This document shows, one piece after another, positions 8,881 through 17,362 of a DNA stretch of 27,654 nt. This stretch comes from Melioribacteraceae bacterium (GTDB taxonomy: Bacteria; Bacteroidota; Ignavibacteria; Ignavibacteriales; Melioribacteraceae), in contig JALNXG010000053.1 in the NCBI GenBank assembly GCA_023230485.1, forward strand, positions 1-27,654. The letters are read 5' to 3'. The first letter of the stretch is position 1. Each line of letters opens with the position of its first letter. The notes beneath the pieces are model-generated. The model worked only from the letters and a program-made list of their open reading frames with translations. It was not told the origin of the DNA and searched no databases. A program made the translations under genes and the position numbers.

Positions 8881-10284
8881 ATGACAAAAAAGTATGATAT
8901 TGCGATTCTTGGCGGCGGTCCCGGTGGATACGTAGCAGCAATTAGAGCGGGACAATTAGGTTTTAAGACAGTTATTATTGATAAAGATAATCTTGGTGGA
9001 ATATGCCTTAATTGGGGCTGTATTCCCACTAAATCACTTCTAAAGAATGCAGAAATATATGATACGATGAAAAACCATGCAAAAGATTTTGGGATTAAAG
9101 TCGAAGGTTTGAGTATCGATTTTAATCAAGTGATTAAAAGGAGCAGAGATATTTCGGGACGCATTACTAAAAATGTAGAAATGTTAATAAAAAAAAATAA
9201 TATTGATAGAGTAAGAGGATTCGGAAAGCTTTTAGATAAAAATAAAATTAGCGTAACTGATAATAACGGAAAAGAGATTGAAACGATTGAAGCAGATAAA
9301 ATAATTATTGCAACAGGCGCAAGTCCAAGAATCCTTCCTAACATCCCGGTTGATAGAAAAAACATAATTACAAGTACAGAAGCAATGTCGCTCGAAAGTC
9401 AGCCGAAAGAATTAATTGTAATCGGTGCGGGAGCTATCGGTATTGAGTTCGCTTATTTTTATAATGCACTCGGAACAAAAGTTACTGTAATTGAAATGCT
9501 CGAAAATATTCTCCCTATTGAAGACAAAGAAGTTTCGGAAACTTTAGAAAAGATTTTTAAGAAGAAAGGAATTACGATTCATACATCAACGAAGGTGGAA
9601 TCGGTAGTATCAAAAGATGATCATGTTATCGTAACGATTGAGAGCAAAGGTAAAAAGATAGAACTAAAAGCTGATAAGGCATTGAGTGCGATTGGTGTGG
9701 CAGGAAATATTACAGGATTTGGACTTGAAGAATTGGGAGTAGAAATATTTAAGAATCATATTAATGTAAACAAAGAAACTTACGAGACAAACGTTCCGGG
9801 TATATATGCAATTGGGGATGTAATAGGACCGCCATGGTTAGCGCATGTTGCTTCTGCGGAGGGAACTAGATGCATCGAAAAAATTAAGGGATTACATACT
9901 ACACCTGTGGATTATGATTCGATTCCGGGGTGCACATACTGCCAGCCGCAAGTTGCAAGTATCGGTATGACAGAAGCAAAAGCAAAAGAAGCAGGTTACG
10001 AACTCAAGATCGGTAAATTCCCATTTATGGCAAGCGGTAAAGCATTTGCTGCGGGCGATAGAGATGGATTCGTAAAATTAATTTTTGATGCAAAATATGG
10101 TGAGCTATTAGGTGCGCATATCATTGGCTCTGAAGCGACTGAATTGATTGCAGAGCTTGGAATAGTAAAATCATTAGAAGGCACTTATGAATCAATAGTG
10201 GGAACGGTTCATGCACATCCTACACTATCTGAATCAATAATGGAAGCGGCGGCGCAGGCGTATGGAGAAGCAATTCATATATAA
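8881..10284 (+). CDS. lpdA: Dihydrolipoyl dehydrogenase (E3)
   Basis: 467 residues, the standard length. It reoxidises dihydrolipoamide on E2 and passes electrons through FAD to NAD+. Visible are the FAD Rossmann motif GGGPGGY (11-17), the redox-active disulfide GGICLNWGCIPTKSLL (39-54, Cys42 and Cys47), the NAD-binding GAGAIGIEFA, the second FAD motif IYAIGDV, and the C-terminal interface histidine region HAHPTLSE that supplies the His-Glu proton relay. It opens a five-gene operon and its last 23 bases overlap lipB, indicating translational coupling. Upstream (8821-8880) contains a perfect ATATAGCTATAT palindrome that might be a control site; this is unproven. Confidence 0.95.
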   Translation: MTKKYDIAILGGGPGGYVAAIRAGQLGFKTVIIDKDNLGGICLNWGCIPTKSLLKNAEIYDTMKNHAKDFGIKVEGLSIDFNQVIKRSRDISGRITKNVEMLIKKNNIDRVRGFGKLLDKNKISVTDNNGKEIETIEADKIIIATGASPRILPNIPVDRKNIITSTEAMSLESQPKELIVIGAGAIGIEFAYFYNALGTKVTVIEMLENILPIEDKEVSETLEKIFKKKGITIHTSTKVESVVSKDDHVIVTIESKGKKIELKADKALSAIGVAGNITGFGLEELGVEIFKNHINVNKETYETNVPGIYAIGDVIGPPWLAHVASAEGTRCIEKIKGLHTTPVDYDSIPGCTYCQPQVASIGMTEAKAKEAGYELKIGKFPFMASGKAFAAGDRDGFVKLIFDAKYGELLGAHIIGSEATELIAELGIVKSLEGTYESIVGTVHAHPTLSESIMEAAAQAYGEAIHI

Positions 10285-10948
10285 AAAAATTGAATATATC
10301 GATCTCGGTACGATAGATTACAAAGAAGCATGGGAGCTCCAACAGAGGACTTTTGAGCTTCGTACCAAAAATGAAATTGATGATATACTTTATCTTCTTG
10401 AGCATCCTCATACATATACATTAGGTAAAGTAGCCGATAAAAATAATCTTATTACATCCGATGTAGTTTTGAAAGAGAAACAGATTTCGGTTTATGATAT
10501 TGATCGGGGCGGAGATATTACTTATCACGGTCCGGGTCAGATTGTTGGTTATCCGATAATCGATCTAAAAAATTGGAAGCAAGATACACATGAATATCTT
10601 AGAAATTTAGAAGAAGTAATAATGGCAGTATGTGCGGATTACGGAATTGCCACCGAGCGCAATCAAAAATATACGGGCGTATGGGTGGGTAATAGAAAAA
10701 TTGCAGCAATCGGAATTAAAGTGAGTCGGTGGATTACGATGCACGGTTTCGCTTTTAATATTAATACAGACTTAGGACTTTTCGATGGAATTATTCCATG
10801 CGGAATTAGAGATAAAGAAGTAACTTCCTTATCTAAAGAGTTGGGCAAAAAAATTGAGTTGGATGAAGTGAAAGAAAAATTAGTATTTCAATTTATTCGA
10901 CTTTTCGATTACACAGAAAAAATTGAAAAACAAAAGAAAGGGATATGA
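10262..10948 (+). CDS. lipB: Octanoyl-[acyl-carrier-protein]:protein N-octanoyltransferase
   Basis: 228 residues. It moves octanoate from acyl carrier protein onto the lipoyl-domain lysine of E2, the first step of lipoate assembly. Key motifs: RGGDITYHGPGQ (82-93), RKIAAIG with the catalytic lysine at 146, HGFAFN (161-166), and PCGIRDKEVTS with the acyl-thioester cysteine at 180. ATG 10262 lies inside lpdA and no clear ribosome site precedes it, so it probably relies on coupling to lpdA translation; the resulting N-terminus (EYIDLGTIDYKEAWELQ) aligns well with the family. Its stop TGA shares bases with the ATGATG start of the E1 gene. Position between E3 and E1 ties lipoylation directly to complex synthesis. 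Confidence 0.93.
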   Translation: MEKQFIYKKIEYIDLGTIDYKEAWELQQRTFELRTKNEIDDILYLLEHPHTYTLGKVADKNNLITSDVVLKEKQISVYDIDRGGDITYHGPGQIVGYPIIDLKNWKQDTHEYLRNLEEVIMAVCADYGIATERNQKYTGVWVGNRKIAAIGIKVSRWITMHGFAFNINTDLGLFDGIIPCGIRDKEVTSLSKELGKKIELDEVKEKLVFQFIRLFDYTEKIEKQKKGI

Positions 10949-13044
10949 TGGCAAAAAACGGGAAGTCAGAAGAGATAAATGTAATTGACGATAAAAATAA
11001 TGGAAAACAGCCAACAGGAAAGATAGACCATTTCGGCGGGATGACAAAAGATGAATTGATGAATGCATTAAGAATAATGTTTTTATCGAGATCAATGGAT
11101 ATAAAAGTGCTGAACTTATTAAAACAAGGTAAAGCATTTTTTCATATAGCCGGAGCGGGACATGAGGCAACTCAGGTTGCATTCGGGCTAGCGATGGAAA
11201 AGGGAAAAGATTGGGGATTCCCATATTATAGAGATATGGCTGTGATGCTTTCGCTTGGTGTAAAGCCGGAAGATATTTTTCTTCACATGCTCGGCAGAGC
11301 AGACGACCCTATGACAGGGGGCAGACAGATGCCATGTCATTGGGCTTCAAAAGAGTTTAATGTACCCACGCAATCAAGTCCTACGGGCACTCAATTTTTA
11401 CAGGCAGTCGGTGCGGCACTTGCAGAAAAGAAAAAAGGAAACAATGCAGTAGTATATGTATCAAGCGGAGAAGGGACTACAAGCAATGGAGAATTTCACG
11501 AAGCAATAAACTGGGCGAGTAGGGAAAAAATTCCGGTTGTATTCGTAATTCAAAATAATAAATGGGCGATCTCTGTACCGGTGGAACAGCAATCGGGCGG
11601 AAGGAACGCATCAATAACAGAGATGATGAGCGGATATGAAAACTTACTTCGTCTCGATGTGGATGGAACAGATTTTCTTGCAGTCAATGCAATTGCTCAA
11701 TCAGCATTTAAGTATGCTCGTCAAGGAAAAGGACCAGCACTAATTCAGGCGCATGTGGTGAGACTATTTTCTCACTCATCTTCAGATGACCAGAAGAAAT
11801 ACCGTCCCGAAGAATCCTTGAATGAAGATCTTAAAAAAGATCCGATTGAAATGTTTGCAAAAAAATTGATTGATAAAGGTGTGCTGACCGAATTAGCTTA
11901 TGAAGAATTTAAGAAAGAGATAGTTAATCATGTAAATGAAGCGGCTGATTGGGCTTTGAAACAGACAGAGCCAACAGCAGAATCAGCCGTAAAATATGTA
12001 TTTGATGAATCAGGCAAGAAAGATAAATTAAAATATGAGCAGAGCAATAAAGAGGGTAAGCCGGTTGTAATGGTGGATGCTATTAATCATGCGCTTCGGG
12101 AAGAGATGGAACGAAACGATAAAATTTATGTATTCGGCGAAGATGTGGCAGATGGAAAGGGAGGAGTTTTTACCGCTACAAAAGGACTATCTACACAATT
12201 TGGAAACGAAAGAGTTTTCAATTCACCATTAGCAGAGGCAAGTATAATGGGTGTGGCAATCGGCATGTCGCTTACGGGATTAAAGCCATGCGTTGAGATT
12301 CAATTCGGGGATTATATTTTCCCTGCGTTTATGCAGATACGCGATGAACTCGTGATGTATCGATATCGTTCAAATAATTTATTTGAATCTCCGGTTGTGA
12401 TTCGTGTGGCAGTAGGCGGATATATTCATGGCGGATTATATCATAGTCAAAATATCGAAGCATTTTTTGCGCACATGCCGGGGCTTATGATAGCTTATCC
12501 ATCGAACTCTCAGGATGCAAAAGGATTATTAAAAACGGCGTTGCGATTAAATGACCCGGTACTTTTCCTTGAGCACAAGGGATTGTATCGACAGAGCTAT
12601 GCAACATCCCCTGAACCGGATGCAGATTATTTATTGCCGTTTGGAAAAGCGAAAGTTGTAAAAGAGGGAGCTGATTTAACTGTTGTAACTTATGGAGCAA
12701 TGGTTCATGAATCTAATTTTGCGGCTAAAAAATTAGAAGATGAAGGTTATTCGGTAGAGATAATTGATATACGTACAATAGCACCTCTTGATGAAGAGAC
12801 GATTTATAAATCAGTAAGGAAAACAGGCAAGGCAGTTGTGATACATGAAGATACTGTAACGGCAGGATTTGGAGCAGAGATTGCTTCAAAGATTGCAGAG
12901 AACTGTTTTGAATCACTCGATGGAGCGGTTAAACGCATTGGTGCGACTGACACTCCAATACCGTTTCATCCAAATTTGGAAGGTTTCGTTTTACCTTCGA
13001 GAAATAAAATTTATTCATCATTAAAAGAAATTCTATTATACTAA
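10948..13044 (+). CDS. 2-oxoacid dehydrogenase E1, alpha and beta subunits fused
   Basis: 698 residues from the second ATG of ATGATG, chosen because AAAGGG (10937-10942) is better spaced from it than from ATG 10945. The first ~345 residues are an E1 alpha subunit: FPYYRDMAV, thiamine diphosphate motif GEGTTSNGEFHEA ending in NN (174-204), and the loop HSSSDDQKKYR. From about residue 370 an E1 beta subunit follows: MVDAINHALREEM, FGEDVADGKGGVF, SPLAEASIMGVAIG, and a transketolase C-terminal domain. It decarboxylates a 2-oxoacid and loads acyl groups on the lipoyl arm of E2. In many bacteria these are two genes; here they are joined by a charged linker. The split alpha/beta type covers pyruvate, branched-chain and acetoin enzymes; the sequence alone does not decide the substrate, though pyruvate or branched-chain 2-oxoacids are most likely. 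Confidence 0.92.
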   Translation: MAKNGKSEEINVIDDKNNGKQPTGKIDHFGGMTKDELMNALRIMFLSRSMDIKVLNLLKQGKAFFHIAGAGHEATQVAFGLAMEKGKDWGFPYYRDMAVMLSLGVKPEDIFLHMLGRADDPMTGGRQMPCHWASKEFNVPTQSSPTGTQFLQAVGAALAEKKKGNNAVVYVSSGEGTTSNGEFHEAINWASREKIPVVFVIQNNKWAISVPVEQQSGGRNASITEMMSGYENLLRLDVDGTDFLAVNAIAQSAFKYARQGKGPALIQAHVVRLFSHSSSDDQKKYRPEESLNEDLKKDPIEMFAKKLIDKGVLTELAYEEFKKEIVNHVNEAADWALKQTEPTAESAVKYVFDESGKKDKLKYEQSNKEGKPVVMVDAINHALREEMERNDKIYVFGEDVADGKGGVFTATKGLSTQFGNERVFNSPLAEASIMGVAIGMSLTGLKPCVEIQFGDYIFPAFMQIRDELVMYRYRSNNLFESPVVIRVAVGGYIHGGLYHSQNIEAFFAHMPGLMIAYPSNSQDAKGLLKTALRLNDPVLFLEHKGLYRQSYATSPEPDADYLLPFGKAKVVKEGADLTVVTYGAMVHESNFAAKKLEDEGYSVEIIDIRTIAPLDEETIYKSVRKTGKAVVIHEDTVTAGFGAEIASKIAENCFESLDGAVKRIGATDTPIPFHPNLEGFVLPSRNKIYSSLKEILLY

Positions 13045-13054
13045 GGAGCCGAAG

Positions 13055-14839
13055 ATGAAAGTGGAAGTTGTGATGCCTAAAATGGGCGAGAGTATTAATG
13101 AGGGAACTTTAATTAAATGGCATAAGAAAAAAGGTGATAGTGTAAAGAAGGATGAGATAATTTTTGAGATAAGCACAGATAAAGTTGATACCGAAATACC
13201 TGCACCTGAAACGGGAATAATTTCCGAGATAAAAGTATTCGAGCAGGAGACTGTGGATGTGGATACTGTTGTTGCAATTATTGATACAGGTGGAGAGGAA
13301 TCGGTACAAAAGGAAGAAGAAGCTAAGCCAAAAGAAACGCCATCAACTACGCAAGTGGGCGGAGAGATGATTGATATTACGATGCCAAAGATGGGCGAAT
13401 CCGTAATGGAAGGGACTATTATTAAATGGCATAAGCAGGTTGGCGATAAGATAAAGAAAGATGAAATTATTTTTGAGATAAGTACGGATAAAGTTGATAC
13501 CGAAGTACCGAGTGCCGAGGAAGGATACCTTGCTGAAATTTTAGTGAAAGAGCAGGAAACTGTGGAAGTAGGGATGGCAGTAGCACGAATTTCAACGACT
13601 GCGGGATTAGTGAAAGCAGATGCTGCAGCGAGTGGGGCAGGTTTGGCGAATAGTGGAAATAGCGGAGCGGCAAGTGGGGCTGGAAGCGGTTCAGTGAACT
13701 CAGCATCGGGTAGCGCAAGTAGTTCGGCAGGGGGAGCGTCGGGTAGTATGTCGGACGGTGCAGGAGGTGCAGGTTCGCGCGTGGCTGGTGGTAGTAATCA
13801 AGGTGGAACTTCGGGTGGTGGGGCATCGAGTGGTTTCTATTCTCCATTAGTTATGAATATTGCAAAAACCGAAGGCATCGGCTATGATGAATTAGAGAGA
13901 ATCAGCGGCACAGGTTTGGGCGGAAGAGTTTCTAAAAAAGATATTTTAGAGTATGTAAAAAATAGAAGTAATAAAGGCACCGCTGAGAAACAAGAAACTT
14001 ACGGTGGACAAAGTAATGCTAGAGATAGTTATACAAGAACTTCCAATGAGAATGGACCTAATAAGGATCGTACAGAAACACAAGTTCATAATAACGCTGG
14101 TTCTAAGCAACCATTACAACCACAGTCGAAGGGTGCAGTGGAAGTAATCCCGATGGATAATATCCGTCAAAGAATTATGTACCATATGAAAAATAGCAGA
14201 GATACTTCGGTGCATGTTACTGCAGTTATCGAAATCGATATGACTAAGGTTCATAATTTTGTAAATAAAAATAAAGACAAATTCCTTTCTTCCGAAGGTG
14301 TAAAACTGACATATATGCCTTTCATTTCTTATGCAGTAATTAAAGGATTGAAAGAATATCCATTCTTGAATGCATCGATCGATGGAAATAATATTTTAGT
14401 AAAGAAAAATATAAATCTTGGAATTGCTGTGGCAGTAGAGCCGAATGGATTAATAGTACCTAACATAAAAAACTCTGATGAAAAAAATGTTGTAGGATTA
14501 GCAAAGGCAATTGCGGAGTTAGGTTATAAAGCACGGAATAAAAAATTAGTGCCTGATGATATAATGGACGGAACATTCAGTATAACAAATTATGGTGTAT
14601 TCGGTTCATTATTCGGAACGCCGATTATTAATCAGCCGGAAGTCGGAATTTTGGGAATCGGTGCGGTAACTAAGAAACCGGTAGTCGTGGAAGTCGATGG
14701 AATGGATACGATTGCAATTAAGCCAATGATGTATTTATCATTAAGTCATGACCATCGATTAGTAGATGGCATGTTGGGCGGGAAATTTCTTAAATTAATT
14801 AAAGATATATTGGAAAATTTTGAAACAGGGATTGTATGA
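13055..14839 (+). CDS. 2-oxoacid dehydrogenase E2, dihydrolipoamide acyltransferase with two lipoyl domains
   Basis: 594 residues; AAGGAG lies just before ATG 13055. Two lipoyl domains occupy ~1-78 and ~105-180, each with EISTDKVDTE around the lipoyl-lysine (Lys43 and Lys146). A linker at ~185-260 is almost wholly Gly, Ser and Ala, unlike the Ala/Pro linkers common in E2. The E3/E1-binding domain covers ~262-300 (SPLVMNIAKTEGI..., GTGLGGRVSKKDI). A second polar linker (Asn/Gln/Thr-rich) leads to the catalytic domain from ~360, with the active site SHDHRLVDG (His567, Asp571). It transfers the acyl group from lipoate to CoA and forms the core of the complex. Its stop overlaps the lipA start by four bases. 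Substrate follows E1 and is not resolved. Confidence 0.93.
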   Translation: MKVEVVMPKMGESINEGTLIKWHKKKGDSVKKDEIIFEISTDKVDTEIPAPETGIISEIKVFEQETVDVDTVVAIIDTGGEESVQKEEEAKPKETPSTTQVGGEMIDITMPKMGESVMEGTIIKWHKQVGDKIKKDEIIFEISTDKVDTEVPSAEEGYLAEILVKEQETVEVGMAVARISTTAGLVKADAAASGAGLANSGNSGAASGAGSGSVNSASGSASSSAGGASGSMSDGAGGAGSRVAGGSNQGGTSGGGASSGFYSPLVMNIAKTEGIGYDELERISGTGLGGRVSKKDILEYVKNRSNKGTAEKQETYGGQSNARDSYTRTSNENGPNKDRTETQVHNNAGSKQPLQPQSKGAVEVIPMDNIRQRIMYHMKNSRDTSVHVTAVIEIDMTKVHNFVNKNKDKFLSSEGVKLTYMPFISYAVIKGLKEYPFLNASIDGNNILVKKNINLGIAVAVEPNGLIVPNIKNSDEKNVVGLAKAIAELGYKARNKKLVPDDIMDGTFSITNYGVFGSLFGTPIINQPEVGILGIGAVTKKPVVVEVDGMDTIAIKPMMYLSLSHDHRLVDGMLGGKFLKLIKDILENFETGIV

Positions 14840-15750
14840 GTAAAATAAATCAGCATCAACAGCAGTTCAAAGATGCAATAGAAAAAGAGAAAGTTGATCT
14901 TGGCAAAAGACCCGATTGGTTAAAGGTAAGACTTCCGAGCGGATCAAATTATAGAGATGTTTATAAATTGATGAGGACTTCCAAACTTAATACAGTTTGC
15001 GAAGAAGCAAAATGTCCTAACTTGGCGGAATGTTGGAATAGGAAAACCGCAACGTTTATGATATTGGGCGATACGTGTACGAGAAGCTGTGGATTTTGCA
15101 ATATAAAATTAGGTATGCCGAATGAATTAGATCTAGATGAGCCGCGCAGAGTGGCAGAATCTGTCGAAACGTTGGGACTTAAGCATGTTGTAATCACTTC
15201 AGTAAATCGAGACGAGCTCGAAGATGGGGGTTCGGGAATATTTTCGGAATGCGTGAGACAGATAAGGGAAAAAATGGGGGACAGTACAACGATAGAAATA
15301 TTGATTCCCGATTTCAAAGGTGATGAAAAAGCATTCGAGATAATTATGCAAAATCCACCTGATATTCTTAATCATAATATGGAAACGGTAAATCGATTAT
15401 ATCATGGCGTGAGACCGCAGGCAAAGTACACGAGAAGTTTGGAAGTAATGACTTGGTTTAAGAACCACGGTCTGAGAACGAAGAGCGGTATAATGGTTGG
15501 AATTGGTGAAACGAAAGAAGAAGTGTTGGAGCTAATGAAAGACCTATATAATGCGGGATGCGATATAATGACGATTGGACAGTATTTACAGCCGACTAAG
15601 AATCATCTTCCTGTTTCACGTTACGTTACTTTAGATGAATTCAAGGAATATAAAGATTTCGGATTACAGTTAGGTTTCAAGGCGGTAGAATCCGCTCCGT
15701 TGGTAAGAAGTTCTTATCATGCAGATAAGCATGCAGGAACACTAAATTAG
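14836..15750 (+). CDS. lipA: Lipoyl synthase (radical SAM)
   Basis: 304 residues, normal length. It inserts two sulfurs into the octanoyl chain that LipB places on E2. The auxiliary 4Fe-4S cluster motif is C-x4-C-x5-C (Cys55, Cys60, Cys66); the radical SAM cluster motif is CTRSCGFC (Cys81, Cys85, Cys88). The C-terminal RSSYHA (291-296), whose serine ligates the auxiliary cluster, is intact. The ATGA overlap with the E2 gene shows translational coupling. It is the last gene of the lpdA-lipB-E1-E2-lipA operon. I see no convincing terminator in the 260 bases that follow. Confidence 0.95.
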   Translation: MSKINQHQQQFKDAIEKEKVDLGKRPDWLKVRLPSGSNYRDVYKLMRTSKLNTVCEEAKCPNLAECWNRKTATFMILGDTCTRSCGFCNIKLGMPNELDLDEPRRVAESVETLGLKHVVITSVNRDELEDGGSGIFSECVRQIREKMGDSTTIEILIPDFKGDEKAFEIIMQNPPDILNHNMETVNRLYHGVRPQAKYTRSLEVMTWFKNHGLRTKSGIMVGIGETKEEVLELMKDLYNAGCDIMTIGQYLQPTKNHLPVSRYVTLDEFKEYKDFGLQLGFKAVESAPLVRSSYHADKHAGTLN

Positions 15751-16010
15751 CTGGTGCTCTGTGGCGGGAAATTGGCTCTTGCTCGATATTTCTTTTTTCT
15801 ATATATTGGAGCGAAATATCCGATTATATATTGTTTCTTAGTTCGGAAATGTTTTTTCTCAACTTTGAAAAGTAATAGAGCCGGAAAGAATATTTACTGG
15901 ATTTAATTTGGATTTTTAACTCTTAAAAGCGAATTTAAGAGAAAATAGATTGGCACGATTGTTCTTAATTAAATAAAAAGTGTTCCTTTATGCTAAAAAT
16001 AGAGGTGTAA
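15751..16010. other. Intergenic region before the ferredoxin oxidoreductase operon
   Basis: No open frame with coding character is visible. A perfect 8-bp inverted repeat, CTCTTAAA (15920-15927) and TTTAAGAG (15934-15941) around a 6-base loop, lies about 70 bases before the korD start and could be an operator or the base of a leader hairpin. AGAGGTG precedes the ATG at 16011 as ribosome site. No clear promoter match was found. Confidence 0.35.
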
Positions 16011-16298
16011 ATGGCAAAAGTAAAAGGTGATATCGTAATTGATATCGAAAAATGTAAAGGATGTGAGCTATGTATAGCCGCATGTCCACAAGATTCATTA
16101 GAACTTTCAAGAAAGCTAAACTCAAAAGGTTACCAGTACATGGTTAAAATTGAAGATAACTGTACCGGTTGCACCAATTGTGCATTAGTTTGTCCTGAAG
16201 GTATAATAAAAGTATATCGTCAGACTACCAAAAAGAAAGAACCGGTAGCGACTATATCAAACTTAACAGGTGATATAACAGTAACGGTGAACTCATGA
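16011..16298 (+). CDS. korD: 2-oxoacid:ferredoxin oxidoreductase delta subunit (2x[4Fe-4S] ferredoxin)
   Basis: 95 residues. Two classic cluster motifs: C-x2-C-x2-C-x3-C at Cys15/18/21/25 (CKGCELCIAACP) and at Cys51/54/57/61 (CTGCTNCALVCP). The small subunit carries electrons from the thiamine centre of the enzyme to ferredoxin. It heads a tight four-gene operon and overlaps the next start by four bases (ATGA). The kor label rests on the overall subunit set and order; VorABCD-type branched-chain enzymes have the same subunit make-up, so the substrate (2-oxoglutarate versus other 2-oxoacids) is inferred. Confidence 0.85.
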   Translation: MAKVKGDIVIDIEKCKGCELCIAACPQDSLELSRKLNSKGYQYMVKIEDNCTGCTNCALVCPEGIIKVYRQTTKKKEPVATISNLTGDITVTVNS

Positions 16299-17362
16299 GT
16301 GAAATGAAATTAATGAAGGGAAATGAAGCATTAGCAGAGGCAGCAATCAGAGCCGGATGCGATGCTTATTTTGGTTATCCTATTACTCCACAATCGGAAG
16401 TTTTAGAATATTTAGCTAATTATGCTCATAGAACCGGAATGGTTGTTCTTCAAGCAGAAAGCGAAGTCGCTTCAATCAATATGGTATACGGAGCTGCAGG
16501 AACAGGCAGAAAAATTATGACTTCTTCTTCAAGTCCGGGTATGAGTTTGATGATGGAAGGAGTTTCCTATATTGCATGCGCTGAGCTTCCTTGTTTATTA
16601 GTGAATGTAGTGAGAGGTGGTCCTGGTTTAGGTACAATACAGCCATCGCAGGGTGATTATTTCCAAGCAGTAAAAGGAGGCGGACACGGCGATTATAAAT
16701 TAATCGTATTAGCTCCATCGACTGTTCAAGAGATGGTCGATTTCGTAAGAGATGGTTTTGATTTAGCATTCAAGTATAAGAATCCGGTTATGATACTTAC
16801 TGATGGCGCCTTAGGTCAGATGATGGAGAAAGTTGATCTATTCCCACAGATGGATAGAAAAACAGAATTTGAAAGTTGGGCTACAGTTGGGAAACCAAAA
16901 ACACGCGAAAGAAATGTAATCACATCGCTCAATATTCAAGCCGATGAGATGGAAAAAACAAATATTCATCTTCAAGCAAAATATAAATTGATTGAAGAGA
17001 ATGAGATTAAGTATGAAGAATATATGTGTGATGATGCTGAAATATTATTAGTTGGATTCGGTTTAGTTGCAAGAATATGTAAAAAGGCGGCTCAATTAGC
17101 ACGTGAAAAAGGGATTAAAGTTGGTGTATTTCGTCCGATATCATTATTCCCATTCCCGACTGCCAAGATCAATGAATTAGCTGGTAAAGTAAAAGGAATT
17201 TTGGATGTTGAGATGAATGCTGGTCAGATGGTTGAAGATGTTCGTCTTGCAGTTAATGGAAAAATTCCAGTCGAATTTCATGGAAGAATGGGCGGAGTAG
17301 TTCCTTCGCCAGAAGAAATTCTACATAAGTTAGAAGAAAAGTTTGTAGGAGAAATAGCATGA
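16295..17362 (+). CDS. korA: 2-oxoacid:ferredoxin oxidoreductase alpha subunit
   Basis: 355 residues, typical for a KorA/VorB subunit without a fused gamma domain. The N-terminal pyrimidine-binding domain shows GNEALAEAAIRAGCDAYFGYPITPQSE (9-35, split here only by description), with the YPITP motif at 28-32, then AESEVASINMVYGAAGTG and SSSSPGMSLM. The C-terminal part has GFGLVARI and VFRPISLFPFP, the transketolase C-terminal-like domain that helps bind CoA. With the beta subunit it converts a 2-oxoacid plus CoA to acyl-CoA and CO2 with reduction of ferredoxin, and can run in reverse in reductive carbon fixation. It overlaps both neighbours by four bases. Family call secure; substrate inferred. 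Confidence 0.9.
   Translation: MSEMKLMKGNEALAEAAIRAGCDAYFGYPITPQSEVLEYLANYAHRTGMVVLQAESEVASINMVYGAAGTGRKIMTSSSSPGMSLMMEGVSYIACAELPCLLVNVVRGGPGLGTIQPSQGDYFQAVKGGGHGDYKLIVLAPSTVQEMVDFVRDGFDLAFKYKNPVMILTDGALGQMMEKVDLFPQMDRKTEFESWATVGKPKTRERNVITSLNIQADEMEKTNIHLQAKYKLIEENEIKYEEYMCDDAEILLVGFGLVARICKKAAQLAREKGIKVGVFRPISLFPFPTAKINELAGKVKGILDVEMNAGQMVEDVRLAVNGKIPVEFHGRMGGVVPSPEEILHKLEEKFVGEIA

Noticed and set aside
13467..13847. 126-codon open frame on the - strand inside E2
   Set aside because: It arises from the low-complexity Gly/Ser linker read backwards (His/Pro/Leu-rich) and has no start signal.
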